A stretch of 16,949 nucleotides of DNA from Dehalococcoidales bacterium. Its GTDB lineage: Bacteria > Chloroflexota > Dehalococcoidia > Dehalococcoidales > UBA3254. The translations under genes and the position numbers were made by a program. Each line of letters starts with the position of its first letter. The first letter of the stretch is position 1. The notes beneath the pieces were generated by a model that was not told where the DNA came from, did no database searches, and saw nothing but the letters and a program-made list of their open reading frames with translations. Shown piece after piece: positions 7,632 through 14,636 of this stretch. The stretch spans positions 1-16,949 of the forward strand of contig JAQULX010000016.1 in assembly GCA_028718465.1 (NCBI GenBank), written 5' to 3'.

Positions 7632-7645
7632 AATAACCGGTTATT
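7632..7645. repeat. 14-bp perfect palindrome
   Basis: AATAACC followed by GGTTATT forms a gapless palindrome in the 228-bp gap between the kinase and the DUF3243 gene. It is a candidate binding site for a dimeric regulator of the downstream gene, 108 bp upstream of its start. Confidence 0.3.
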
Positions 7646-7752
7646 ATCGAGCGACCAGCAAAATCATAGAACAGCAATAAGCTAAATTTGCTATATACCG
7701 GCCGGGTTTTCAAGATAAAATTGATTTAGGTGGAATATTTGGGAGGGATATC

Positions 7753-8052
7753 ATGGAAGAGAAGACAACTTGTTTAAGCGGCGGAGATTTTATGAAAGAC
7801 TGGAACCAGTGGAGACAGACGGTATATGAGGCCATACGAACTGCGCGGAGACTGGGAATGCCGGACCAGTTGATAACTGTAGCTTCAACCAAAGTGGGCG
7901 ATTTTCTGAGTTCCCGGATTTGCGCCGAGACCCCGGAGGAAGCTTTAATCAAAGAACTGTGGGACGCAGCTGAACCGAATGAAAGGAAAGTATTAGGGAA
8001 GCTGCTATTCAAAATTATGGAAAAAGCACCGGCCGGCAGTAATATAAAATAA
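7753..8052 (+). CDS. DUF3243 domain protein
   Basis: This small soluble protein of 99 residues resembles the DUF3243 family, known mainly from Firmicutes and related anaerobes, whose function is unknown. The recognisable pattern is an N-terminal W-x-x-W segment (DWNQWRQTVYEAI), then a helix leading to VGDFLSSRI, and the conserved PEEALIKELWDAAEPNER followed by a leucine-rich final helix. It has no signal or membrane segment. ATG 7753 follows GGGAGG at about 6 bp. It appears to be a single-gene unit: a 228-bp gap precedes it, and candidate hairpins at 8100-8115 and 8156-8185 follow. Confidence 0.7.
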   Translation: MEEKTTCLSGGDFMKDWNQWRQTVYEAIRTARRLGMPDQLITVASTKVGDFLSSRICAETPEEALIKELWDAAEPNERKVLGKLLFKIMEKAPAGSNIK

Positions 8053-8099
8053 AGGGCTTGCTCTCCGGTAGAAAATGCTCCAGTTCGGTGCCTTCCGAT

Positions 8100-8119
8100 C
8101 TCTCTGTATAGAGAGTTTT
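8100..8119 (+). terminator. Possible intrinsic terminator after DUF3243 gene
   Basis: A short stem CTCTCT/AGAGAG with a GTAT loop is followed by TTTT, 48 bp after the DUF3243 stop. The stem is only six pairs and the T-run only four, so it is a weak candidate. It may act with the stronger hairpin 40 bp further on. Confidence 0.35.
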
Positions 8120-8155
8120 GACTTTGAAATTTGCCAATTATTTCCTTGAAAGATA

Positions 8156-8185
8156 GCTCCCCCGGTATTTAAATGCCGGGGGAGC
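8156..8185. terminator. Strong bidirectional hairpin between convergent genes
   Basis: GCTCCCCCGG (8156-8165) pairs perfectly with CCGGGGGAGC (8176-8185), and the AT-rich centre extends the stem with one G-U pair. It lies between two genes that converge, DUF3243 (+) and SIMPL (-). No long T-run flanks it on either side, so it may serve as a shared terminator or as a 3' stabilising structure. Confidence 0.6.
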
Positions 8186-8214
8186 CAGTTGCCGGGATAC
8201 CGGTATTTTACATA

Positions 8215-8988
8215 TTACTGTATGGCGTAGGATACCTGTACATTCAGGGTGATATCCATCTCACCGGGAGTAATGGGAGTGGTAGGTGCCGGTGCGCCGG
8301 CAGCCATATCATATTTAACCCCAGCTTCACGATAAATTATCGGGGGTACATTGGAATTTTCCACGACATAGGTGGGTCTGCCGAGGGTAACTCCGGCTAA
8401 ATCGGCGATCTGCTGGGCCTTGGTTTTGGCATCCTGCATCGCCAGTTCTCGGACTTGAGCGTAATACTTCTCGGGATCATCCACGGAGAAATTTATTCCG
8501 TTGATACGGGTTAAATCTCCACCGGCGGCAGTCACATTATCAATAATGGTACCGATCTTGTCTAAAGTCCGGATTTTGGCGGTTACCATATTGCTGACGC
8601 GGTATCCGATAATCGTCTCCTGTTGTCCCTTATCATCCCACCGGGTAACCTGTTGTATGTTGAAATATTGAGTTTTAATATCCTTCTTGTCTACTCCATT
8701 TGAGGTCAAAGCGTTCATCACCTGGTCCATCGCATTAGCAGCCTGAGTTTGCGCTTCCGCAACTGTAGCCGCCTGAGCGGAAACTCCCAGATTGAGGGTT
8801 GCTATATCCGGAGTAACCGTTACCTTGCCTTCTCCGTTTACCCAAATACCCGTTTGCTGGTTGCCTACATTAACATTTATCGGCTGGCCGTTGGCTGCCG
8901 CTACGCCTCCGGTCGTACTGCACCCTGCCAGAAATGTAAGTACTAGCATTAAAACTATCCCTGCCGTTAAAAGTACCCTGGTTTTCAT
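8215..8988 (-). CDS. SIMPL (DUF541) domain lipoprotein
   Basis: This 257-residue envelope protein starts with a lipoprotein signal: basic MKTR, a hydrophobic stretch and lipobox LAGC with Cys 23. A short linker rich in G, A, N and Q precedes the SIMPL/DUF541 domain, which is visible from WVNGEGKVTVTPDIATL through VSNMVTAKIRTLDKIGTIID and a helix QDAKTKAQQIADLAGV to strand-rich VQVSYAIQ. This family forms oligomers in the periplasm or at the cell surface; the biochemical role is not settled. ATG 8988 has AAAAGGAG about 7 bp upstream. It is transcribed alone toward the hairpin at 8156-8185. Lipidation of Cys 23 and surface attachment are expected. Confidence 0.88.
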   Translation of the reverse strand: MKTRVLLTAGIVLMLVLTFLAGCSTTGGVAAANGQPINVNVGNQQTGIWVNGEGKVTVTPDIATLNLGVSAQAATVAEAQTQAANAMDQVMNALTSNGVDKKDIKTQYFNIQQVTRWDDKGQQETIIGYRVSNMVTAKIRTLDKIGTIIDNVTAAGGDLTRINGINFSVDDPEKYYAQVRELAMQDAKTKAQQIADLAGVTLGRPTYVVENSNVPPIIYREAGVKYDMAAGAPAPTTPITPGEMDITLNVQVSYAIQ

Positions 8989-9150
8989 GTGCGTCTCCTT
9001 TTATATCTTTTCAATTTTTGCTTCTATTATTAATAACGAAATATTCAATGCCGGGTTAGCAGAGGCTTAAACTTTTCCTTAACTTAACTCATACCTATAT
9101 TATATTAGGAATAGCCTGCATTGTGTTTTTGTTGCGTCTTGCGGATTCAC

Positions 9151-9180
9151 CTGACAAATTTCATCCTGCCACGTTATTAT
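9151..9180 (+). promoter_or_regulatory. Candidate housekeeping promoter for sigma operon
   Basis: CTGACA (9151-9156) and TATTAT (9175-9180) are separated by 18 bp, a good fit to a vegetative -35/-10 pair. It lies about 95 bp upstream of the sigma factor start in an otherwise empty 285-bp gap. It would provide basal expression; a separate ECF-type promoter was not identified by eye. Confidence 0.35.
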
Positions 9181-9254
9181 TTTTAGAAAACTGGGCAGTA
9201 TCAAAATACTATGGTGGACTGAATGCTTTAGCTGCATTATAGTGGGAGGTATTG

Positions 9255-9323
9255 ATGGGACAGGAAAGAGGGTATGACTTTTCGAACGGATACCGGAAAA
9301 ATAGCCAGGGCCAGCGAAAATGA
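9255..9323 (+). CDS. Possible 22-codon leader ORF overlapping the sigma gene start
   Basis: ATG 9255 follows GGGAGG at about 5 bp, a better ribosome site than that of the sigma gene. The frame encodes 22 hydrophilic residues (MGQERGYDF onward) and stops at 9323, after overlapping the first 50 bases of the sigma gene in another frame. It may be a translated leader that modulates initiation at 9274, or a chance frame. The peptide itself resembles nothing known. Confidence 0.3.
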   Translation: MGQERGYDFSNGYRKNSQGQRK

Positions 9324-9807
9324 AACATATCTGGCAGGCCTTTATGATGAATACTATGACAGGATTGCACGCTATGCTTTTGTCCGCATCGGGAATACTA
9401 CCGATGCCGAAGATATTGCCAGTGAGGTTTTTCTCAAAGCACTCGACTCAATTGACCGGTACCAGGACCGCGGACTTCCTATGCAGGCATGGTTATTTAA
9501 GATCGCCCATAATCTCGTGGTCGATTATTTGCGAAATAAATCAAAAAAGAGCACCTTGCCGTTAGACACAATAGAGATAGCCGGGGAAACCGACCCCGTA
9601 GAGAGGGCGGAGATAAATCTTGAGATGGAAAGAGTCAATATGGCTATGCAGAGTTTAACTGAAGAACAGAGGGAAGTGGTAAGGTTGCGCTTTTTCGGCG
9701 GGCTGACTTCACGGGAAGTCGGGGAACTTCTGAACAAGAATGATGGAGCAGTTCGGGAGATGCAGCGGGCGGCGATGGAAAAACTCAGAAAGCTTATGAA
9801 TGCATAA
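9274..9807 (+). CDS. ECF-type RNA polymerase sigma factor
   Basis: This 177-residue sigma-70 family factor has region 2 at about residues 22-92, including the core-binding and -10 recognition stretch DAEDIASEVFLKAL and then LPMQAWLFKIAHNLVVDYLR. Region 4 (about 125-175) contains the helix-turn-helix LTEEQREVVRLRFFGGLTSREVGELL followed by a basic helix. It lacks region 1.1 and region 3, as ECF sigmas do. It directs RNA polymerase to a small regulon, probably including its own operon. The membrane-anchored protein encoded 15 bp downstream is the likely anti-sigma factor. The ATG at 9274 has an AGGAAAGAGGG stretch just upstream. Another ATG at 9255 in a different frame has a better ribosome site. 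Confidence 0.9.
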   Translation: MTFRTDTGKIARASENETYLAGLYDEYYDRIARYAFVRIGNTTDAEDIASEVFLKALDSIDRYQDRGLPMQAWLFKIAHNLVVDYLRNKSKKSTLPLDTIEIAGETDPVERAEINLEMERVNMAMQSLTEEQREVVRLRFFGGLTSREVGELLNKNDGAVREMQRAAMEKLRKLMNA

Positions 9808-9822
9808 GCGGGAAGTACTGGA

Positions 9823-10806
9823 ATGGCTGATGATTTTAATTTAATACTGGATAATTGCATAGACCGTCTCAATCGAGGTGAAAGCATGGAGAGCGTGCTC
9901 TCTGATTATCCGCAATACGCTCAACAGTTAGCCTCCCTGTTGCAGGTTATGCATAACACGCAGAAGGCTTATCGCTTCACGCCGTCTGTAGATGGCAAAA
10001 GAGATTCCCGAGTACGCTTTTACGCTGCCCTGGATCAGCGTCGAAAATCATCATTCTGGAAGAGACTGCTTTCACAGCCGGTCGCCTGGGCTGGTATGGC
10101 GGTAGTCCTGGCCGTTATTGTAATTATCGGTGTCGTCGGTGTGAGAACTACTCTCCCGTCGCAGCAGCCAATTTATGCGGTTCTGCCGGTAACGCCGTCT
10201 CCTGAAGGTAACTTCATATTTTTGGTCAGCGATGAGGTCAATGCTATTGATGAATTCAGCGAGCTGATGGTAACTATAGATAAGGTGAGCCTGCTGAAAA
10301 GCGGCGGCGAATCTTCTTTTGTGGAATTTACTCCGGAAACACGAGAATTTGATTTGTCCCTGTTGCCCGGCGAGAAAACCCGGGAATTATGGAGAGGGAA
10401 TCTGCCTGAAGGCGAATACTCCCGGGTAGTAGTCTATGTTAGTAATGTATACGGAATACTGAAAGCCGATCAGAAGACCATCGAGATTAAACTTCCGAGT
10501 AATAAACTGCATATTTCGCACTCTTTTAGTGTGAGTAAAGGACATATCACCAGTTTCGTCTACGACTTGACTGTGGTACATGCCGGTAATGCTAATAACG
10601 GCGGTAAGTATCTACTTAAACCGCAGATCGGCGAGAGCGGTGCCACGCAGAAACCGGCAGAAGATAAGCCTGATAAGGGAAAAGCTGATATGGAAAAATC
10701 ACCCGGGGATAAGCCGGAGCAGGGCAATCCGTCACATGACAAAAGTAACGGAAAGAAAGACATTAATTTACCTGACACAATATCACCTGCTCTCGTTATA
10801 AAATAA
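9823..10806 (+). CDS. Putative membrane anti-sigma factor with external DUF4382 domain
   Basis: This 327-residue single-span protein has three parts. Residues 1-75 are a cytoplasmic helical segment resembling DUF5667-type sigma-associated domains (ILDNCIDRLNRGESMESVL and DYPQYAQQLASLL). Residues 87-107 form one transmembrane helix. Residues 129-270 form an external beta-rich domain that aligns by eye with DUF4382: FIFLVSDE, FSELMVTIDKVSL, LPEGEYSRVVVYVSNV, and LPSNKLHISHSFSV with a conserved His at 233. A charged tail rich in K, D, G and P follows (about 275-315). The gene directly after an ECF sigma gene and the cytoplasm-TM-sensor layout suggest sigma sequestration relieved by an envelope signal; this is inference. 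The RBS before ATG 9823 is weak, so translational coupling to the sigma gene is likely. Confidence 0.75.
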   Translation: MADDFNLILDNCIDRLNRGESMESVLSDYPQYAQQLASLLQVMHNTQKAYRFTPSVDGKRDSRVRFYAALDQRRKSSFWKRLLSQPVAWAGMAVVLAVIVIIGVVGVRTTLPSQQPIYAVLPVTPSPEGNFIFLVSDEVNAIDEFSELMVTIDKVSLLKSGGESSFVEFTPETREFDLSLLPGEKTRELWRGNLPEGEYSRVVVYVSNVYGILKADQKTIEIKLPSNKLHISHSFSVSKGHITSFVYDLTVVHAGNANNGGKYLLKPQIGESGATQKPAEDKPDKGKADMEKSPGDKPEQGNPSHDKSNGKKDINLPDTISPALVIK

Positions 10807-10844
10807 TGAAAACATCAAATTTATTTTAGAAAGGAAGGTAGACT

Positions 10845-12200
10845 ATGAAAAGCAAAGCATTATTACTGGTAACGGTTTTTGCCGTCCTATCATTGATGAT
10901 GATAGGTTGCTCGGCGCCGTATTCGCTATCTGATGGAGGAGCCAGTACCGGCAGTATCCAGGTTAAAATCACGGATGCCCCCGCGGATGTCGAAGAGGTT
11001 AATGTTACTTTGACCGGCGTAAAAATTCATCCTGCCGGCGGACCGGATGAGGATATCGAGTTAGAAGCAGAATTGGAAGATGAACAAGAGTTAGACGAAG
11101 AGCAAAATGATGAGGATGGGGATTCCGATGGCGAGACATCCGGTACTCAGGCTGCGAATACCGGTAAAGGCCAGGATAAAGGACAGAAAGGGAACAAGGA
11201 TCAGAAACAAATCCTGACCCAGGCAGAAGAGAATAAGCAAACTCAGGATAAGCCCGGGAAAAACAGTTCCTGGATAACTCTGGACCTGAGCGAAGAGCTC
11301 CAGGGTAATGATAATGGGGATATCATCTTTAATTTGCTGGATTTTCAGAATGAACTGGAGGCATTGCTGGCAAGCGGAGATGCGATACCTGCTGGGAAAT
11401 ATACTCAGCTCAGGCTGGAAGTTTCCGAAGTTTGGGTAAAAGAAAGCGGTAAAGATCCGGTCCAGGCCAAATTACCCAGCAATACCTTGAAACTGGTCCA
11501 TCCCTTTGAGATCGTTGACGGCATGACCACCGAAATCGTTGTCGATTGGGATGCCGAGAAATCCCTTAACTTCACCGGTAACGGCCAGATAATCTGTAAA
11601 CCCGTTATCAAGGTGAAGTCCGCCAAAGCTGTTGATGATGAGGATAAGGAAGAAGATACCCTTAAAATTACTCCTCAATTGCCTGTCGGCGTAGCCGGTG
11701 AGGACTATGAAGGTAAGCTGACTGCCGAAGGCGGTGAGAAGCCTTATACCTGGACCATTATCGACAATGATGAGGTTGAATGGTTGACTTTAGACGATGT
11801 TGTCGATGATGAGGACGATTTCGTCGGAGTCAGCGGCCAGCCGGATGAAGCGGGGGAGTTCACCTTTACCGTCAGGGTTGAAGATTCATCCGATCCGGGA
11901 CAGGGCTTTGACAAGACCTTCACCATTAATGTACTGGATATAGCCCTGGAGCCGATCGAAGACACGGAAGAAGGTGAATACCAGGGGCAATTGAATGCCG
12001 AGGGCGGAGAAGGTAATTACAAATGGAGTATTGTCGAAGATGAGGATAATGACCCGGATGGTTTGTCAGTGGGTGAAAATGACGGTATAGTCAGTTTTAC
12101 CTTCAATGAGCCCGGCGTATATACCTTCACCATTGAAGTAGAGGATGAGTCCGATCCGCCATTAGTCGCCGCCAGGACTTTCGCAGTTAATATCGAATAA
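10845..12200 (+). CDS. Lipoprotein with DUF4382 domain and two Ig-like (He_PIG) repeats
   Basis: This 451-residue surface lipoprotein has a signal ending MMIGC with lipidated Cys 22. A DUF4382 domain spans about 36-258 but is split by an acidic, then Q/K-rich low-complexity insert at about 68-140. Recognisable parts are GSIQVKITDAPADVEEVNVT before the insert and IPAGKYTQLRLEVSEVWV, then LPSNTLKLVHPFEI with His 219, after it. Two Ig-like repeats of the putative-Ig type follow (272-365 and 366-451), sharing the pattern Y-x-G-x-L-x-AEGGE-x-x-Y-x-W-(T/S)-I, then FTFTVRVED or YTFTIEVED. The gene lies 38 bp after the anti-sigma gene with AAGGAAGG before ATG 10845, so it is the third operon member and a likely sigma target. 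The protein is strongly acidic, which suggests cation binding; no enzyme motif is seen. Confidence 0.8.
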   Translation: MKSKALLLVTVFAVLSLMMIGCSAPYSLSDGGASTGSIQVKITDAPADVEEVNVTLTGVKIHPAGGPDEDIELEAELEDEQELDEEQNDEDGDSDGETSGTQAANTGKGQDKGQKGNKDQKQILTQAEENKQTQDKPGKNSSWITLDLSEELQGNDNGDIIFNLLDFQNELEALLASGDAIPAGKYTQLRLEVSEVWVKESGKDPVQAKLPSNTLKLVHPFEIVDGMTTEIVVDWDAEKSLNFTGNGQIICKPVIKVKSAKAVDDEDKEEDTLKITPQLPVGVAGEDYEGKLTAEGGEKPYTWTIIDNDEVEWLTLDDVVDDEDDFVGVSGQPDEAGEFTFTVRVEDSSDPGQGFDKTFTINVLDIALEPIEDTEEGEYQGQLNAEGGEGNYKWSIVEDEDNDPDGLSVGENDGIVSFTFNEPGVYTFTIEVEDESDPPLVAARTFAVNIE

Positions 12201-12263
12201 TACCGGGAAACATAAAGCCTTAACCTGAACCATACGGTTAAGTCTAAAGGAATAGATGCAAAG

Positions 12264-12294
12264 AAGAGAGGCGAATATTCGCCTCTCTTTTTTT
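12264..12294 (+). terminator. Intrinsic terminator of the sigma operon
   Basis: A perfect 13-bp inverted repeat runs 12264-12289 (arm AAGAGAGGCGAAT), and its 3' arm leads directly into a run of T. It lies 64 bp after the DUF4382 lipoprotein stop and closes the three-gene operon. Confidence 0.9.
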
Positions 12295-12495
12295 ATTGAC
12301 TGGGAATAGCTCTTGGAAACAGGTCAGCTATTTGAGTGGCAAATAGAAAATTCAATTTGAACTGTATAGAAACGATAATTCTGTAGACGAATCGGCAACT
12401 TTCTGATAACCTGTGATTACAAAATTTCATTAACAGTAAACTGGGCTGTAATGTACGGCAGGAACCAGAATATTTGAGGTAACCTTCAGGATATC

Positions 12496-13335
12496 ATGTT
12501 TAAAGAACTGGAAGAAATAAATACGCGTCCTGAACCATTTGAATTATATACCGCGAGTGACCTCTGGACTGATAAGCATACTTCAAAACAAATGCTTTCT
12601 TTCCATTTGAATGACGAAATAGATATCTCGTCACGCAATATTGCATTTATCGATAAATCAGTAGAATGGATATCCTCTCACTTCAAGATCGGCGCCGGGA
12701 AAAATGTTGCCGATTTCGGTTGCGGGCCGGGGCTATATACGACCAGGCTGGCCCAAAAGGGGGCAGCAATAACTGGTATAGACTTTTCAACAAGATCAAT
12801 TCAATATGCGCGGGAATTAGCGGATAAGGAGAGATTGTCCATAAAGTATGTGATTCAGAATTATCTGGAGTTTGAAACAGACGATCGATATGACTTGATT
12901 CTGATGATTATGTGCGATTTCTGTGCCCTCAGTCCTTCTCAAAGAAACAGGATGCTGACCATATTCCACTCTTTGTTAAAGCCGGGCGGTTTCGTTCTTC
13001 TGGACGTTTTTTCTCTGAATGCATTTGAGCAGCGGAAAGAAACATCACTGTATGAACCCAACCTTCTTAACAGATTTTGGTCCCCCAATAAGTATTACGG
13101 ATTTCTCAATACGTTTAAGTACGTGAGAGAAAAGGTGGTATTGGACAAATACACGATCATTGAAGCTAATCGTACCCGGATAATCTATAACTGGCTGCAA
13201 TATTTTGATCCTTCAGAATTGGAAAGGGAATTAGCAGAGTCCAGGTTTAAGGTGCAGAGCTTATATGCAGATGTCGCCGGGTCACCATTTGACATAAATA
13301 ATCCGGAGTTTGCGGTTGCCGCCTGGAGAGCGTAG
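12496..13335 (+). CDS. Class I SAM-dependent methyltransferase
   Basis: This 279-residue Rossmann-fold methyltransferase has SAM motif I VADFGCGPG at 71-79, the acidic end of strand 2 (GIDFS, Asp 96) and ELADKERLSIKYVIQNYLEF reaching the adenine-contact region. DLILMIMCDFCALS is the motif IV region, and LLKPGGFVLLDVFS is the post-motif strand. A non-catalytic N-terminal segment of about 60 residues (ASDLWTDKHTSKQML) probably forms a lid over the active site. A C-terminal beta-rich half after about residue 180 likely sets substrate choice. The substrate cannot be read from the sequence; small molecules are likelier than nucleic acid. It stands alone after the terminator at 12264-12294. The ribosome site before ATG 12496 is weak (AGGA at short spacing). 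Confidence 0.8.
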   Translation: MFKELEEINTRPEPFELYTASDLWTDKHTSKQMLSFHLNDEIDISSRNIAFIDKSVEWISSHFKIGAGKNVADFGCGPGLYTTRLAQKGAAITGIDFSTRSIQYARELADKERLSIKYVIQNYLEFETDDRYDLILMIMCDFCALSPSQRNRMLTIFHSLLKPGGFVLLDVFSLNAFEQRKETSLYEPNLLNRFWSPNKYYGFLNTFKYVREKVVLDKYTIIEANRTRIIYNWLQYFDPSELERELAESRFKVQSLYADVAGSPFDINNPEFAVAAWRA

Positions 13336-13423
13336 TTCCAATCAACACATTGACAGGTCTTTGTTGTCGTGATATGTTATATGTATCTAACGTTATATAA
13401 ACCTAACATGGAGCAGAGGCAGC

Positions 13424-14041
13424 ATGATGAAGACAAAATTGATTCTGATAGCTTATGCCGTCATCAGTATACTGGGGCTGATGATGCTGCTTTCCAGAGA
13501 GAATGTGTATGTGGCGGGAGCACTGATATTCGGCTTCCTGCTGCTGGGGCATCGCGAATTATGGTCGCTCGCGAGATTCCGGCGGCTGCCTGTTATTGAC
13601 GAGAGGGTGAAGAATAATCTTACCGGCGCGATGCGGCTTACCGGCACTTTTTTCTTTATCGCCAGTATCGTGCTGATACTGGTGATGAGGTTCAATGTTT
13701 TTCAGGATACGCCAACGGTTTATATCATCAGTGGTCAATTGGTTGTCGTAGGCATCGTCTATGTGGTCGGCTATCACTACTATGACCGGGTACGTCCCAA
13801 TCTGGGAGGAAGGGCAGTACGCTGGCTGAAGATATTCATGGTAACCGCCGGGCTGTCCCTGAGCACCATCGCCCTGGCCATTGTCCTGCACAACATGGTC
13901 AGTGCCTGGTTCGGCTTCGAGGATGCTTTTTTCTTCATATTGGGATTACTGGTGTGTCCGGCAGTTTTGGCCGCCAGTTTGCTGGGGAGTCTCGCGGTGT
14001 ATATCAAGGGACTGTGGACCAGTTTCTCCGAGGCCGAGTAG
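13424..14041 (+). CDS. Six-span membrane protein coupled to XRE regulator
   Basis: This 205-residue integral membrane protein has about six hydrophobic segments and a short cytoplasmic loop after segment two with the pattern [20 protein letters not shown] motif just before a membrane span is typical of small membrane proteins (such as the DUF2178/DUF3796-like groups) that are encoded next to short XRE repressors, but I cannot assign a family with certainty. Its stop is 2 bp from the ATG of such a regulator, so the two are translationally coupled. The ribosome site GAGG lies before ATG 13424; a second ATG directly follows at 13427. The role is unknown; envelope stress sensing or control of the regulator are possible by context. 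Confidence 0.65.
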   Translation: MMKTKLILIAYAVISILGLMMLLSRENVYVAGALIFGFLLLGHRELWSLARFRRLPVIDERVKNNLTGAMRLTGTFFFIASIVLILVMRFNVFQDTPTVYIISGQLVVVGIVYVVGYHYYDRVRPNLGGRAVRWLKIFMVTAGLSLSTIALAIVLHNMVSAWFGFEDAFFFILGLLVCPAVLAASLLGSLAVYIKGLWTSFSEAE

Positions 14042-14043
14042 AC

Positions 14044-14241
14044 ATGAAAACACGGATGAAAGAATACCGCTCCCGCCTCGGCCTGACTCAGGAAAAGCTT
14101 GCGGAAATCGTGGGGGTACGCCGCGAGACCATCATCTTCCTTGAGAAAGGCAAGTATAATCCCTCTCTCAGGCTGGCCTATAAAATTGCCCGGGCACTTG
14201 AAGCCGGTATAGAAGATGTTTTTATCCTTAATGATGATTAG
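14044..14241 (+). CDS. Short XRE-family transcriptional regulator (YozG-like)
   Basis: This 65-residue protein consists almost wholly of one helix-turn-helix domain: [20 protein letters not shown], then [18 protein letters not shown], then a closing helix [17 protein letters not shown]. The Gln-Glu-Lys and Arg-Glu-Thr positions match the usual DNA-contact helices of Cro/CI-type repressors. Stand-alone regulators of this length usually act as dimers on nearby promoters. The start at 14044 is chosen over the longer upstream frame because it begins exactly at the domain, 2 bp after the membrane-protein stop, with GAGGCCGAG as ribosome site. It probably represses or autoregulates its own membrane-protein operon. 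Confidence 0.85.
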   Translation: MKTRMKEYRSRLGLTQEKLAEIVGVRRETIIFLEKGKYNPSLRLAYKIARALEAGIEDVFILNDD

Positions 14242-14274
14242 TTTTGCAGGTAAGTATGATTACGGGAGACGGAG

Positions 14275-14385
14275 ATGAAAAAATCCAAAATCATATTTTT
14301 TGCTGTGCTTCTTGTATTGGTGATACTGCCTATCGGGGGTTGTGAAAATTTTACCGAATCGGATGAAATCAACTATGTACGATAA
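14275..14385 (+). CDS. 36-residue small lipoprotein
   Basis: The gene starts at ATG 14275 directly after GGGAGACGGAG. The product has a basic start (MKKSK), a hydrophobic stretch IIFFAVLLVLVIL and a lipobox-like IGGC with Cys 23, followed by only 13 polar residues (ENFTESDEINYVR). It would be lipidated and anchored with almost no mature domain. It could be a genuine small lipoprotein or the surviving 5' end of a larger one whose body was deleted when the region joined the convergent selenium operon, only 14 bp away. It follows the XRE gene by 33 bp in the same direction. Confidence 0.55.
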   Translation: MKKSKIIFFAVLLVLVILPIGGCENFTESDEINYVR

Positions 14386-14399
14386 ATATGTGACAGTTC

Positions 14400-14636
14400 T
14401 TAACCACTCTTTTCCGAAAGTGGATATATGGCTTCAAATTCTACCCTCTCTTCCTCCAGCAGTACCTTAAGCGGCTCATATTTAGCCCATTCAAACCGGA
14501 TGGAAATACCGCAATCACTGGAAAATTCCCTGGGGGTAGGAACCAACTTAATTTTAACCCCGGCCTTTAACAGCAATTTCTCGGTCCTCATAACGCTGGA
14601 AGTGGTATGAAATAGAATGACGCCATACTGAATCAT
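14400..14636 (-). CDS. DUF3343 putative Se/S carrier protein
   Basis: This 78-residue soluble protein of the DUF3343 family (Se/S carrier-like) has the pattern YGVILFHTTSSVMRTEKLLLKAG at the start, KLVPTPREFSSDCGISIRF in the middle and a short helix at the end. The Cys in SSDCGISI is the conserved one and is the candidate selenium or sulfur carrier. The family is a phylogenetic marker for selenium use and occurs with YedE, YedF and CsdB-like proteins. Its ATG overlaps the desulfurase stop by four bases (ATGA), so translation is coupled. It is the last gene of the operon; a plus-strand gene ends 14 bp away. Confidence 0.85.
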   Translation of the reverse strand: MIQYGVILFHTTSSVMRTEKLLLKAGVKIKLVPTPREFSSDCGISIRFEWAKYEPLKVLLEEERVEFEAIYPLSEKSG

